Below, one piece after another: positions 31,933 to 40,468 of a stretch of DNA of 42,348 nt. The notes under the pieces were generated by a model. The model was not told the DNA's origin. It ran no database searches and saw only the letters and a program-made list of their open reading frames with translations. The first letter of the stretch is position 1. Each line of letters begins with the position of its first letter. This stretch comes from Halieaceae bacterium (lineage in GTDB: Bacteria; Pseudomonadota; Gammaproteobacteria; Pseudomonadales; Halieaceae): NCBI GenBank assembly GCA_018657645.1, contig JABHWT010000109.1, positions 1 to 42,348 on the forward strand. Reading direction: 5' to 3'. A program made the position numbers and the translations under genes.

Positions 31933-32130
31933 CTAATTACAGCTTCTTTCGTCCGGTGCAGTATTGAGTATCTGTTCCAGCAACAAGGGCCTGTCCGCCC
32001 TAACTGCGTCAACTCCCAGATCGATCATCCGCAGCATTTCTCCGAGGCTCCCTCTGGTGTTGCCGTAGACACGCCTTATTTGAAAGGGGTTTTCATGCTG
32101 GAGATAATAAGTTTGCGTTAAGCTAGTTGC
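31933..32130 (-). pseudogene. C-terminal remnant of a glycerophosphodiester phosphodiesterase
   Basis: The minus strand upstream of the tRNA encodes an open C-terminal frame ending at TAG 31935-31933. It includes QIRRVYGNTRGSLGEMLRM, then IDLGVDAVRADRPLLLEQIL. The LGVDAVRADRP pattern is the typical closing motif of GDPD proteins (GVDGIxTDRP). The catalytic HRG and metal-binding parts are missing. The frame continues upstream without resemblance into the radical SAM promoter region. It is therefore the tail of a lost gene, about 50-65 codons long. It lies next to a tRNA, a frequent site of rearrangement. Confidence 0.5.
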
Positions 32131-32174
32131 TCTAAGGTGATACTGAGGATGTAAGCAGCGAAGTAGCAGTAAAT

Positions 32175-33128
32175 ATGAAGCCCTATAAAATAGCCGTAAA
32201 TATGGAGTGGAGCAGTAAATGCAACGCGCGTTGTGTTATGTGTCCGCAGCACCTGATAGAGAAGCCGCAGCTAATGAAAGAGGCAGTGTTTGAACGGGTG
32301 CTCCAGAGGATCTCTCCTGAGGACGTGTTTCGCGTAGTGGTCGCCGGTTACGGCGAGCCCACAACCCATCCTGATTTCATGCAGCATGTCGAGTCGATCC
32401 GACAGCATCCTGTGAGATTTGATATGGCCAGTAACGCACAGCAGTTAGATGAAGAGAAAATCCGCCATCTCGACGGCGCCATCGACACACTGCTCGTGTC
32501 CTTTTCCAGTATTGTTCCAGAGGTGTACAGGGCCGTTCACGTCAATCTTGATCATCAGCGAGTAATGGACAATATTCAGCTGGCGCAGAGACTGTTCAAA
32601 AAAACCCGGCTGGCAATCAGCTTGACACCACTGAATGAGTGTATTGAAACACTCCAGGAAACTATCGACTGGTTCAAATCCAGTGGCATACACAATCTGA
32701 CGATGTCACCCACCCTGTACAACCGAGGTGGCAGCATGGTCGATCAGCAAATGGCAACCAATCGGCTTCGGCAGATTATCAAGGAAAACGGGCTCCACTC
32801 CCAGGAACTCGATTTTGTTCCAGCCTTTAAGGATATCGCACAGCAGTATTTTAAAAATGACTTTCAGTGTATACCCAGAAATATTGACTTGTTCATTACT
32901 GCCAGTGGGGATTATCTTTATTGCTATAATGATATTACGCATAAGCATACCTTCGGTCATGTAGCACAACTCGGCATTAGAGAGGCCCTCGAAAAACGTC
33001 AAGGAATGGGGGCAATACCCGAGTTATGCGATAGTTGTAATATGCGAGATCGATACAGGGCTAAAGAAGTGGCCAAGGTTGTAGTTAATTACGCATCGAG
33101 AAAGCTGATTCCAACTGTCGCAGCCTGA
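32175..33128 (+). CDS. Radical SAM protein with C-terminal Cys motif (SPASM-like)
   Basis: 317 residues. The [4Fe-4S]/SAM motif is CNARCVMC (C16, C20, C23), followed by a typical VVVAGYGEPTTHPDF (the GGEP-type strand) and a half-barrel. The C-terminal third has Cys residues in FQCIPRNIDLFITASGDYLYCYND and LCDSCNMRDRY, resembling a SPASM/twitch auxiliary cluster. Such enzymes modify peptides, sugars or small molecules, or act as maturases. The substrate cannot be assigned. The start ATG 32175 has only AGCAG-like purines upstream. A PNPOx-like gene follows 87 bp later on the same strand. Confidence 0.88.
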   Translation: MKPYKIAVNMEWSSKCNARCVMCPQHLIEKPQLMKEAVFERVLQRISPEDVFRVVVAGYGEPTTHPDFMQHVESIRQHPVRFDMASNAQQLDEEKIRHLDGAIDTLLVSFSSIVPEVYRAVHVNLDHQRVMDNIQLAQRLFKKTRLAISLTPLNECIETLQETIDWFKSSGIHNLTMSPTLYNRGGSMVDQQMATNRLRQIIKENGLHSQELDFVPAFKDIAQQYFKNDFQCIPRNIDLFITASGDYLYCYNDITHKHTFGHVAQLGIREALEKRQGMGAIPELCDSCNMRDRYRAKEVAKVVVNYASRKLIPTVAA

Positions 33129-33215
33129 AGCCAGAGAGGGTCACAATGGTAACAATTAGCGTCCTCCATCAGGACACTTGGAAGCGATCTGAGAAAATAG
33201 GGGCGACTCGACTAA

Positions 33216-33719
33216 ATGAAGGATGATGCAGACTTCCACTCGGGTGAACTGAAAGCCCAAAGCCAATGGAATACGAGCCAGATATGGGATGAAGCACGGA
33301 GAGAGCGACTTCTTCTTAGCAGTGTCCCAGAAGACTTGATAGAGCGTCTAGAGAGCATGCCCTTTTTCTTTGTGGCCACCAGCAGTCAATCGGGGGACTG
33401 CGACTGTTCGTTTAAGGGCGGTGGCCCAGGCATTATCCAGTTCATCGACCCAACTCGTTTCGCGTTTCCAGATATGGATGGAAATGGCGCATTCATGAGC
33501 TTGGGGAACATCCTTGAAAACCCTCATGTCGGTTGCTTGTTTATAGATTTCAGCGACGGCGGCAGGCTGCGAATTAACGGCAAAGCCAGTATTCACGAGA
33601 GCGGGGAGATAAAGCAGCTTTTCCCCGGCTACCCCCGTGTTATACTGGTGGACATCGTTCAGGTTGTCCCAAACTGTCCAGCCCATGTGCCAAAGTTACT
33701 GCTCGAAAATAGCACCTGA
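33216..33719 (+). CDS. Pyridoxamine 5'-phosphate oxidase-like FMN-binding split-barrel protein
   Basis: 167 residues. The split-barrel core runs from MPFFFVATSSQSGDCDCSFKG through FAFPDMDGNGAFMSLGNILENPHVGCLFIDF to RLRINGKASI. It ends with the QVVPNCPAHVPK motif typical of this PNPOx-related subgroup. Members bind FMN or F420 and reduce or oxidise small substrates; true PdxH activity is not implied. It lies downstream of the radical SAM gene and may be cotranscribed. The following 260 bp to the kinase gene contain no supported gene. Confidence 0.85.
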   Translation: MKDDADFHSGELKAQSQWNTSQIWDEARRERLLLSSVPEDLIERLESMPFFFVATSSQSGDCDCSFKGGGPGIIQFIDPTRFAFPDMDGNGAFMSLGNILENPHVGCLFIDFSDGGRLRINGKASIHESGEIKQLFPGYPRVILVDIVQVVPNCPAHVPKLLLENST

Positions 33720-33979
33720 TTACCTCCCTGTTCGGTGCTTGAGTGCACTCGCGTTTTTCTTTTGTCGCTTGCTACAAATACCCGTTGCTTCCGGTGATGG
33801 AGTGGCGCCTGCGATAGATGAAAATCTTCTATCTCACACCTGCTTTTTAATAGGCGACAACAATCCTGCTGCAGTGGTCAGGGCCTAAGATGGAGGGCGC
33901 TGCGAGCCACCTCGAGCTAGTCATAAAACCTCCTGGTTTGCCTGGAGTGCGCTCGCAATAGAACCGTGCGTCCGGCCAG

Positions 33980-35710
33980 CTAAAAAGTGCTTTGCGAGTC
34001 GAGCACCGAACTAACACGACTGATTAGATCTGAATAGGAGAAGGGTTTGGAGATGAAATCCGCGATTCCTTCAGATCCAAATTGCCGCGAGGCCTCCTGC
34101 TCGGAAAAACCACTCATTAAAATTACGCGGATATTCTCATTGATTGACCGAAGTTCGCGATATGTGGTCTGTCCGTTCATGTTGGGCATTGTGAGATCCA
34201 GAATAACCAGGTCAATACCCAAGGGGTTTCCCTCAACAATGGCAATAGCCTTTTCACCATCCTCGGCGATTAAAGTGTGATGTCCCGCATTGGTGAGCAT
34301 TAGGCTCATCATGTCCCGCACGGCTTCCTCGTCATCCACTATGAGAATGGTTCTATTGCCCGGCGACTGAGGCAATTCAATGGTGTCTGTGGTGTCCTTG
34401 GCAACGGGTGAGTCGATGCAGGGAAATACCAATCGGAATGTCGTGCCGCGTCCCGGAACGCTATCGACGTCGATGGTGCCATTATGGCCCCGAATAATTC
34501 CCAAAACTGCCGACATGCCCAAGCCGCGTCCGGTGAACTTGGTGGTAAAAAAGGGCTCAAAGAGGCGGTCTCGGGTTTCCCTGTCCATGCCACAGCCGGT
34601 GTCGTGAATTTCGAGATAGACGTGGTTGGCGGTCCCGGTCAATGTGGCATTTGTCACATCTGTTTTAATTCTAATGAGGCCGGTGTTATTTTCCAGCGCC
34701 TCAGAGGCGTTGATTATAAGATTCATGATGACCTGCTGAACCTGTGCCCGGTCGCCCTCGATATTGGGCAAATCCGGTGCTAGCTGGTAGTCGATATGAA
34801 TATTGTTGGAGATGGAAACCGAGAGCAATTTTCCCATTCCCAGTATCAACTGATTCAGATTGACGGGTTCGATAACAAATTTTCCCTTTCCCGAATAAGC
34901 CAGTAGTTGCTGAGTCAACTCTGCAGCGCGCTGCGCGGTGCTGATCACGACCTCTATTCGCGCAATCATCTCTACAGGATCATGTCGGCTCTCTCGGGCT
35001 AGTTCTGCATTTCCCATTATAGCGGCCAGGAGGTTGTTGAAATCGTGGGCGATGCCACCGGCCATAATGCCCATGCTCTCCAGCTTTTGGGTCTGCAGCA
35101 TCTGTCGCTGTAGTTCTTCCTGTTGCTGTTGTGCCTGTACCCTGGCAGTAACGTTCTGGACAGTGCCGGATATGCCGACAAGTTTCATTTTCTCATCGTG
35201 GACCAGGTGTGCAATCAGATGAATCCAGTCAACGGTGTCTGAGGGGCGGGCACGCCTGAAATAAATATCACAGCTCCCTCGTTCGATTTTTTTGAAATGG
35301 TGGTGATCATCGATGTGCACCAGATCAAATGCGTCGGCTATACGGAAGTCACGAACTTCTTGCTCAATGCCAAACAGTCTGGCGCACTCCTTGGAAGCCG
35401 ACATTGTTCGCTTTATTACATCCCAGCGGAAATCTCCAACGTTGGAAATTCCCTGCGCCATTTCGAGCCTTTCAGTACTAGATTGCAACTCCGCTTCGTT
35501 TGCCTTTTCTTGGGTCAGGTCCCGGAGATGAAAAAGAATGCATACCATGCCGTCTATGTCCATCAGGCGTCCCGATATGACAAGCGGCACTGTATCTCCC
35601 ACGGCATTCCTGAACTGGGTTTCAATGCCTTCACAGATTCCACTCTCTGTTAGGCTCTTGACGAAAAAGCTCCCGGTCTTCAGGGACCAGCCACAGACTC
35701 TGAAGGGCAC
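33980..35710 (-). CDS. Hybrid histidine kinase, C-terminal part (frameshifted gene)
   Basis: 576 codons: the end of a PAS/PAC unit (FRNAVGDTVPLVISGRLM), another PAS-like region (about 80-190), a Gln-rich coiled linker, HisKA with His222 in GGIAHDFNNLLAAIMGN, and HATPase_c with N-box NLIINASEAL, DTGCGM and FEPFFTTKFTGRGLGMS. The C-terminal receiver domain starts at ILIVDDE, with phospho-acceptor Asp505 in VILDLTMPNMNG. The kinase core and receiver look intact. The apparent start at 35710 is artificial: the protein-level continuation begins in the other frame (35631-36323), joined at a homopolymer at 35664-35668. It may be a real pseudogene or a sequencing error. Confidence 0.85.
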   Translation of the reverse strand: MPFRVCGWSLKTGSFFVKSLTESGICEGIETQFRNAVGDTVPLVISGRLMDIDGMVCILFHLRDLTQEKANEAELQSSTERLEMAQGISNVGDFRWDVIKRTMSASKECARLFGIEQEVRDFRIADAFDLVHIDDHHHFKKIERGSCDIYFRRARPSDTVDWIHLIAHLVHDEKMKLVGISGTVQNVTARVQAQQQQEELQRQMLQTQKLESMGIMAGGIAHDFNNLLAAIMGNAELARESRHDPVEMIARIEVVISTAQRAAELTQQLLAYSGKGKFVIEPVNLNQLILGMGKLLSVSISNNIHIDYQLAPDLPNIEGDRAQVQQVIMNLIINASEALENNTGLIRIKTDVTNATLTGTANHVYLEIHDTGCGMDRETRDRLFEPFFTTKFTGRGLGMSAVLGIIRGHNGTIDVDSVPGRGTTFRLVFPCIDSPVAKDTTDTIELPQSPGNRTILIVDDEEAVRDMMSLMLTNAGHHTLIAEDGEKAIAIVEGNPLGIDLVILDLTMPNMNGQTTYRELRSINENIRVILMSGFSEQEASRQFGSEGIADFISKPFSYSDLISRVSSVLDSQSTF

Positions 35711-36323
35711 TCCAGGTCAGCTTCCCACTAGCGACAAAATCATCGTCGTATTTTAGAAGGCTGTTAGCGGCAGAGTTAGCGTCAATTAGCACTCTGGGCT
35801 CCACGCTAAACAATATCATTGGGGCATGGCTGGCCTGGAAAATCAGGGAAAACTTAAGGTTGCTGTCGGTGAGCTGTTGCTCTGTTTTTCTTAATGGCCC
35901 AATATCCCGAATAGACGTAACTGAAAAATGCTCATTTTCGAAGTGCACCATATTGCCGGAGATAAGCGCAGGGAAGGTGCTGCCGTCCTTGCGCCTGAGT
36001 ATCGTTTCAAAATAGTCACCCCTATTATCTTTACCAATCCACTTCGCGAATTGGTCCTTTGCCTTTTTATCAACCCAAATGTCGTGGATATCGACGGGCT
36101 GGCCACTCCACTCGTCTTTGCTATAGCCAGTGATTCGCTCTGATGCGTCATTTACGATAAGGATTTTGGCGGTGCGCATATTTGCGACAGTAATGAGATC
36201 CTGATTGGAGACAAACGCTTCCTTCAAGATTTCATCCATACGATTGCGCTCACGCAGCAGCTCTTTAAGCTTCGCTACCTCCAGCTCAAGCCTGGCAATC
36301 TGTTGTTGATCTGAACTCGTCAT
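35631..36323 (-). CDS. Hybrid histidine kinase, N-terminal PAS part (frameshifted gene)
   Basis: The N-terminal piece of the same kinase. A short coiled coil (QQIARLELEVAKLKELLRER) leads to one complete PAS-PAC domain (ILIVNDASERITGYSKDEW to FSVTSIRDIGPLRKTE). The first half of a second PAS (LIFQASHAPMILFSVEPRVLIDANSAA) is cut off after PEDRELF. After that the frame gives ten unrelated residues and a stop. Removing one T from the five-T run (plus strand A-run 35664-35668) continues the protein directly into the kinase frame. I use ATG 36323 rather than GTG 36362, although neither has a good ribosome site. Confidence 0.8.
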   Translation of the reverse strand: MTSSDQQQIARLELEVAKLKELLRERNRMDEILKEAFVSNQDLITVANMRTAKILIVNDASERITGYSKDEWSGQPVDIHDIWVDKKAKDQFAKWIGKDNRGDYFETILRRKDGSTFPALISGNMVHFENEHFSVTSIRDIGPLRKTEQQLTDSNLKFSLIFQASHAPMILFSVEPRVLIDANSAANSLLKYDDDFVASGKLTWSALQSLWLVPEDRELFRQEPNREWNL

Positions 36324-36514
36324 AATGCGTGATTTTAAGTCAGCCCCGAGGGAGCTTCCCACAAATCGTCTACTATTCGCAACTTAAGGCATCTTGGAAC
36401 TACCATGCGATGAATGAAATGTGCCACTGCCAATACGGACTGTGCCCTGACAGCTTGTGGCAGGTGCCAGACCGGGCTGCCGGATCGCCGACGGCCCCGA
36501 CGAGGTACGCATGG

Positions 36515-37930
36515 TTAATCAGGAGAAAGGTTTTCCGTTTCTGCCGTCGAATTATCGGGCGAAGAACCTGACTCACATACTTCGTGGTATGCGAGCATGA
36601 TAAGAAACATTACGCTTGGTACCAGGTGTAGGCTAATGCGGCCCAGGCTACTATGGTACACGGCGCCATAGGCAAACTTGGTAAATAAAAACAGGGTCAG
36701 CAAAAGTCCAACCGCACTTGTCAGGGCTGCTCCAATTCCCAGATAGCGGTGAAAGTTAGATAAAAAGGCCAGGGGTACCAGGCATAAGAGCAAGTAGGTA
36801 AACAGGTGCCAGTTATCAAATACAGCAAAGCTCGTCAGAATAGGTGATAGCGCGTTTGGACGATAGCTAAGGGCAAGTTGGCCTAGTGAGTGGCCCGCCA
36901 CGTTAATGTCCTCGGGAAACATCCACAGTACTGCAACAACCAGTGCAGGGAGCAATAGCAGAAAAAACAACGATTTTCGAAGCGACAGGGAGACGACTAT
37001 CAACGCGGGAATAAAGCTCAAAAACCAGTAAAATCCCTCATTTTTGATGGTCATGCAGAGTCCCGCAAGTAGCAGCGCCAGGGCACCCTGCCACCGCTCC
37101 TTGTTCTGGGACCAGTTGTGGAATGCCATCAGAGCGCCCACATAGCAAGTTCCAAGAAATAAGTCGGCATAACCTGCCAGAGCGACATGGACATTGATTA
37201 GGGGCATCGACATCAGCATGTAGGTAAAAATCAGGGCGGTTAGCGGACCAACTCCGGCTACGCGAGCCTGACCATAGAACATACAGCCCAGAGCCGCATA
37301 GCAAAGTAGCCACGGCAAATTCATTAAGCTTTCGTCCCAGCGGCCCAGGGCCAGGTTTACCCATGTCTGAAGTAATGGAATGGTTTGTGGATATTCAGGG
37401 TGGTGATCACTAAAAACACCCTCGCCGCCCATTTTCAGCCATAAATCAGGTTCGACGAAGGGCGTTATGCCGGCTGTATGGAACCACACCTTGGCCTTGG
37501 TGGCCCAATGCATGGTTGCATCCCAGGGGAAGAGCGGTCGCCAAATCAACTCCAGCCCCAGGGTCAACAGGCGCAGACTAATAAGAGCGAAAAACAGGGA
37601 AAAAAGCAGTTTATGCCAATATGACATACAGCAAAAACCAAAATCTGGCATTGCGGCGGTATTGTTGACAGGGTCGGTGAAGCGCTTGGTTACAATGGCG
37701 GCCAGCGCCAGTATGCCCGACACCGAGCCCACCCAGGCAATGGAAAGTGGAAAGCCACAGGCATCGATCAAGCGCATGAGCACTGTAATGCCCAACAGAC
37801 CCAGCAACGCGCCATAGCCTGCTAGTAAAGGCCAGCGGCCTGGAAGCGAATTGGGAGTGAATAACTGCAGCCACCCAGTTCCCAGCAACAGAGGCAATCC
37901 AAGGGCAAGTATTAGATACAATAAATCCAT
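36515..37930 (-). CDS. Polytopic membrane protein, GT-C glycosyltransferase-like
   Basis: 471 residues with about a dozen hydrophobic helices. After the third or fourth helix a periplasmic loop carries IWRPLFPWDATMHWATKAK (Trp136-Asp137) and FSDHHPEYPQTIPLLQTW. These patterns recall ArnT/GT39-type GT-C enzymes, in which an acidic residue in an external loop is catalytic and the donor is a polyprenyl-phosphate sugar. The C-terminal tail is cytoplasmic, acidic and Ser/Asn-rich. The start abuts the preceding gene's stop (TGAATG), so translation is coupled with the unknown membrane protein at 37931. A donor synthase candidate (GT2) lies at 39206. Exact family membership needs a profile search. 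Confidence 0.65.
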   Translation of the reverse strand: MDLLYLILALGLPLLLGTGWLQLFTPNSLPGRWPLLAGYGALLGLLGITVLMRLIDACGFPLSIAWVGSVSGILALAAIVTKRFTDPVNNTAAMPDFGFCCMSYWHKLLFSLFFALISLRLLTLGLELIWRPLFPWDATMHWATKAKVWFHTAGITPFVEPDLWLKMGGEGVFSDHHPEYPQTIPLLQTWVNLALGRWDESLMNLPWLLCYAALGCMFYGQARVAGVGPLTALIFTYMLMSMPLINVHVALAGYADLFLGTCYVGALMAFHNWSQNKERWQGALALLLAGLCMTIKNEGFYWFLSFIPALIVVSLSLRKSLFFLLLLPALVVAVLWMFPEDINVAGHSLGQLALSYRPNALSPILTSFAVFDNWHLFTYLLLCLVPLAFLSNFHRYLGIGAALTSAVGLLLTLFLFTKFAYGAVYHSSLGRISLHLVPSVMFLIMLAYHEVCESGSSPDNSTAETENLSPD

Positions 37931-39088
37931 TCACAATACCCTGTACAGACTGCCAATGTCATCAACCATTAGCACTTCAACAGGGAGTTGATCCTGATTT
38001 GGCAGAATCATGGCGCCTGTTTCTTTATTAAAGCGTATTTCACTGGGATTAAGAAGTACAATCCTGTCATCCCGACGAAAAATGGCTTTGTCCGGAAGCT
38101 CCGGCCCGTATCGTCTCCATAGAACATTGTAGGGATACAGGTAATAAGCACCACGCATTCCCTCGTAGTCACCACGCGAGCCAAGAAAGAAGCGATACTG
38201 TGGCGAGTTCGTATGATGTTTTACCTTTTGAATAAAGCTGTAGATTTCTCCACTGGGAGCCGCCGCGGCAAGCTTCTCGGTAGATTTCAGGCCAGAAAAA
38301 CTGGCATGCGTATTGTGTAATTTGTGCAGTAATCTCGTCTGCCACAGGGCATCCAACCCGAGCCAGCAAGCGACAGTTAATACAGCGACAACACGCAAGT
38401 CGAAGCGCTTGTGGGCGCGACCGGTAAACAGCAACCCGGCGTAGCTGAGCAAGCTCAAAGCCAGCAATGCTGCGAAAACAGGCACGGGTTTCGGCGTCGC
38501 GTTAGTGGCGGCAATGCCCTGGTAGTGGTTCGACGAGGTCATATCCCAGGAAGAATACGAAGTCCACTGAAAATATACAGATTTCAGATGATTACTAAAC
38601 GATGGAGAGGGGGCCGAAAATCCTGCCAGGGTCAATTCATCCCCTGGTCTACCGTCAAGTACAATACCGAGCTCTAGAGCAGTTCCTTTCCAGGCGGGGA
38701 CATTTGATGTCGGTATCCAGATTGAGCGTTGAACCGGTGTGTAGTGATCCAGGGAAAATATGCGATTACCACCCTTTGTGGTTTTCCAGATAAGTGCCAC
38801 CGAACTGTGTAACGAGTCATCCAGGAATCGAAGGTGGATCTGGGCATAGTCTGAAAGAACCATGTTTGAGGGAGAAGAAATGAGAACAGCGCGGCCCACC
38901 GCGTCCAGCTTAACCCGTATGCCGTCCTTGGTGGGTAGCCGGGAACCGACAACCACCGATAATTGCTGCGAAGACCAGAACCTGGTATCTGCAGTATGTT
39001 GCCCACTTTGCCACCAGAACAACAGGTAGGCCCCCAACAGGAGGGCAGCGCAGCCTGTGGTTAGTGAGCAGAGTACCAATTTCGGCAT
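37931..39088 (-). CDS. Unknown membrane protein paired with the GT-C-like gene
   Basis: 385 residues, no family recognised. Layout: an N-terminal TM anchor (8-26), a periplasmic beta-rich domain (about 35-190) that looks like a carbohydrate-binding jelly roll (YAQIHLRFLDDS, IWIPTSNVPAWKG), two TM helices (about 205-250), and a C-terminal extracytoplasmic domain of about 130 residues. The last includes FFLGSRGDYEGMRGAYYLYPYN and RRDDRIVLLNP. It may hold or present the acceptor glycan or a protein for the GT-C partner, with which it is translationally coupled. The function is inference from topology and context only. Confidence 0.7.
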   Translation of the reverse strand: MPKLVLCSLTTGCAALLLGAYLLFWWQSGQHTADTRFWSSQQLSVVVGSRLPTKDGIRVKLDAVGRAVLISSPSNMVLSDYAQIHLRFLDDSLHSSVALIWKTTKGGNRIFSLDHYTPVQRSIWIPTSNVPAWKGTALELGIVLDGRPGDELTLAGFSAPSPSFSNHLKSVYFQWTSYSSWDMTSSNHYQGIAATNATPKPVPVFAALLALSLLSYAGLLFTGRAHKRFDLRVVAVLTVACWLGLDALWQTRLLHKLHNTHASFSGLKSTEKLAAAAPSGEIYSFIQKVKHHTNSPQYRFFLGSRGDYEGMRGAYYLYPYNVLWRRYGPELPDKAIFRRDDRIVLLNPSEIRFNKETGAMILPNQDQLPVEVLMVDDIGSLYRVL

Positions 39089-39205
39089 ATATACTTCTGA
39101 GTATGGTTATTATTGCCACGATATACTAGCAGGAACACAGACGGAATTAAATCTGACAGGCGGTTACCAGGATGCCCTCAGCTCGACCGATCGATTACCC
39201 TTCCC

Positions 39206-40186
39206 TTAGCTATCTTGCCCTTTTGTGACTCTGCCCTGCTGTGCATTTCCGTCCAATTCCATAGCCCTTATTCTTGCCAGTGCCAGTTCTGTTAATTGTC
39301 GATTCTGGGAGACCAGATCTGAAAGCAGACCGGCGACCAATACCATAAAACCCATTGTCAGCAGCGCGCTGCCGATAACAAGGGATTGAATATTCCCGTC
39401 GCCATCACCGGAAAAATAAAGATACACAAAGCGCAGGATCGGCGCGATTCCACTGGCGGACAGCACCGCGCCTATGTAGAAGAAAAAGCGCATTGGCCGG
39501 TACATGGCGTACATGCGAATTGTGCCTACCGCTTGCCTGGCTACAAACTGCGGAATGTGTTTGTACAGACGGGATTCGCGGGTCTTTGGATTGGTCTCCA
39601 CTGGTAGGCTGACTATCGCCATCTGCTTGTTAGCGGCCTGAATAATCATCTCTATGGTGTAGCTGAATGTTGACAGAATATTCAGGTCCATGGCTGCCTG
39701 CCGTGAAATCGCGCGAAAACCGGACACCGCATCAGGCACGTTGGCGCCGGACAGCGAACGTACAACGCGACTGCCCAGCCATTGCATGAACTTGTTGGCG
39801 AAACCAAACTCTGGATTGGTAGCAGTTTGTCTGTCGCCTATCACTATGTCCGCCTGCCCTGAGAGCACTGGCTGGACAAGCTTCGCGATGTCACTTCCCA
39901 CATACTGTCCATCGCCGTCGGTATTGACGATGATGTCTGCCCCTAAAACCAGGGCATTATGCAAGCCCGTACGAAAAGCTCTTCCCAGTCCCCGATTGGC
40001 TCCGTGTCTGCAAATTTGCTTTACGCCATTCGTCTTCGCTACTTCAATGGTGTCATCCACGCTTCCATCATCAATGACCAGAATCTCGATCTCATCAATA
40101 CCTTCAATTTTTTGTGGAATTTCTGCCAGCGTTGTGGCGAGGGTTGCCCCCTCATTGAAACAGGGAATTTGAACAACTAGCTTCAC
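39206..40186 (-). CDS. GT2 polyprenyl-phosphate glycosyltransferase (GtrB/ArnC/DPM1-like)
   Basis: Transfers a sugar from a nucleotide donor to polyprenyl phosphate at the cytoplasmic face. GT-A motifs: IPCFNEGATL, VIDDGSVDDT (DDGS 39-42), GLGRAFRTGL and NTDGDGQY (DGDGQ 90-94). ETNPKTRESRLYKH and two C-terminal TM helices (about 235-300) are typical of the GtrB/DPM1 group. I start at GTG 40186, where GGAGG lies 6 nt upstream. The longer frame to 40228 adds an unlikely N-terminus. It is upstream of the two membrane proteins on the same strand and probably makes the lipid-linked donor for the GT-C-like enzyme. Confidence 0.9.
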   Translation of the reverse strand: MKLVVQIPCFNEGATLATTLAEIPQKIEGIDEIEILVIDDGSVDDTIEVAKTNGVKQICRHGANRGLGRAFRTGLHNALVLGADIIVNTDGDGQYVGSDIAKLVQPVLSGQADIVIGDRQTATNPEFGFANKFMQWLGSRVVRSLSGANVPDAVSGFRAISRQAAMDLNILSTFSYTIEMIIQAANKQMAIVSLPVETNPKTRESRLYKHIPQFVARQAVGTIRMYAMYRPMRFFFYIGAVLSASGIAPILRFVYLYFSGDGDGNIQSLVIGSALLTMGFMVLVAGLLSDLVSQNRQLTELALARIRAMELDGNAQQGRVTKGQDS

Positions 40187-40468
40187 AGGTGACCTCCACT
40201 TACACGAGGCTTCATTAAGTGCGTGCACTCACCGAACATAGAGCTACAGAGGCGGATTAAACAGTACCCATTCGCATTTCCTGTAAAGTTTCCGTGGTTC
40301 ATTGGGTGGCCTTATTCGAGCTCTCGGTTGACATTATTATAACCCGTTCTGCTCCAACACATACCATTGATGTCATTGTGCCCACCGGATTAATGCGGTA
40401 CTACCCGTGGCCACTATTCTGGTATTCTCTCCTTTCTTTAGCCAGTTGTGAGGCTGTCGTAGATACAG

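Noticed and set aside
33637-33888. 83-codon plus-strand frame overlapping the PNPOx-like gene
   Set aside because: Its first part lies in another frame of a well-supported gene, and the remainder has no family features.
33741-33956. Two similar palindromic words (GAGTGCACTCGC and GAGTGCGCTCGC) about 200 bp apart
   Set aside because: Short, imperfect and without an associated promoter or gene. They could be chance in a 260-bp gap.
36363-36571. Small plus-strand Cys-containing frame upstream of the kinase
   Set aside because: It runs into the GT-C-like gene on the opposite strand, has no ribosome site and no recognisable domain.
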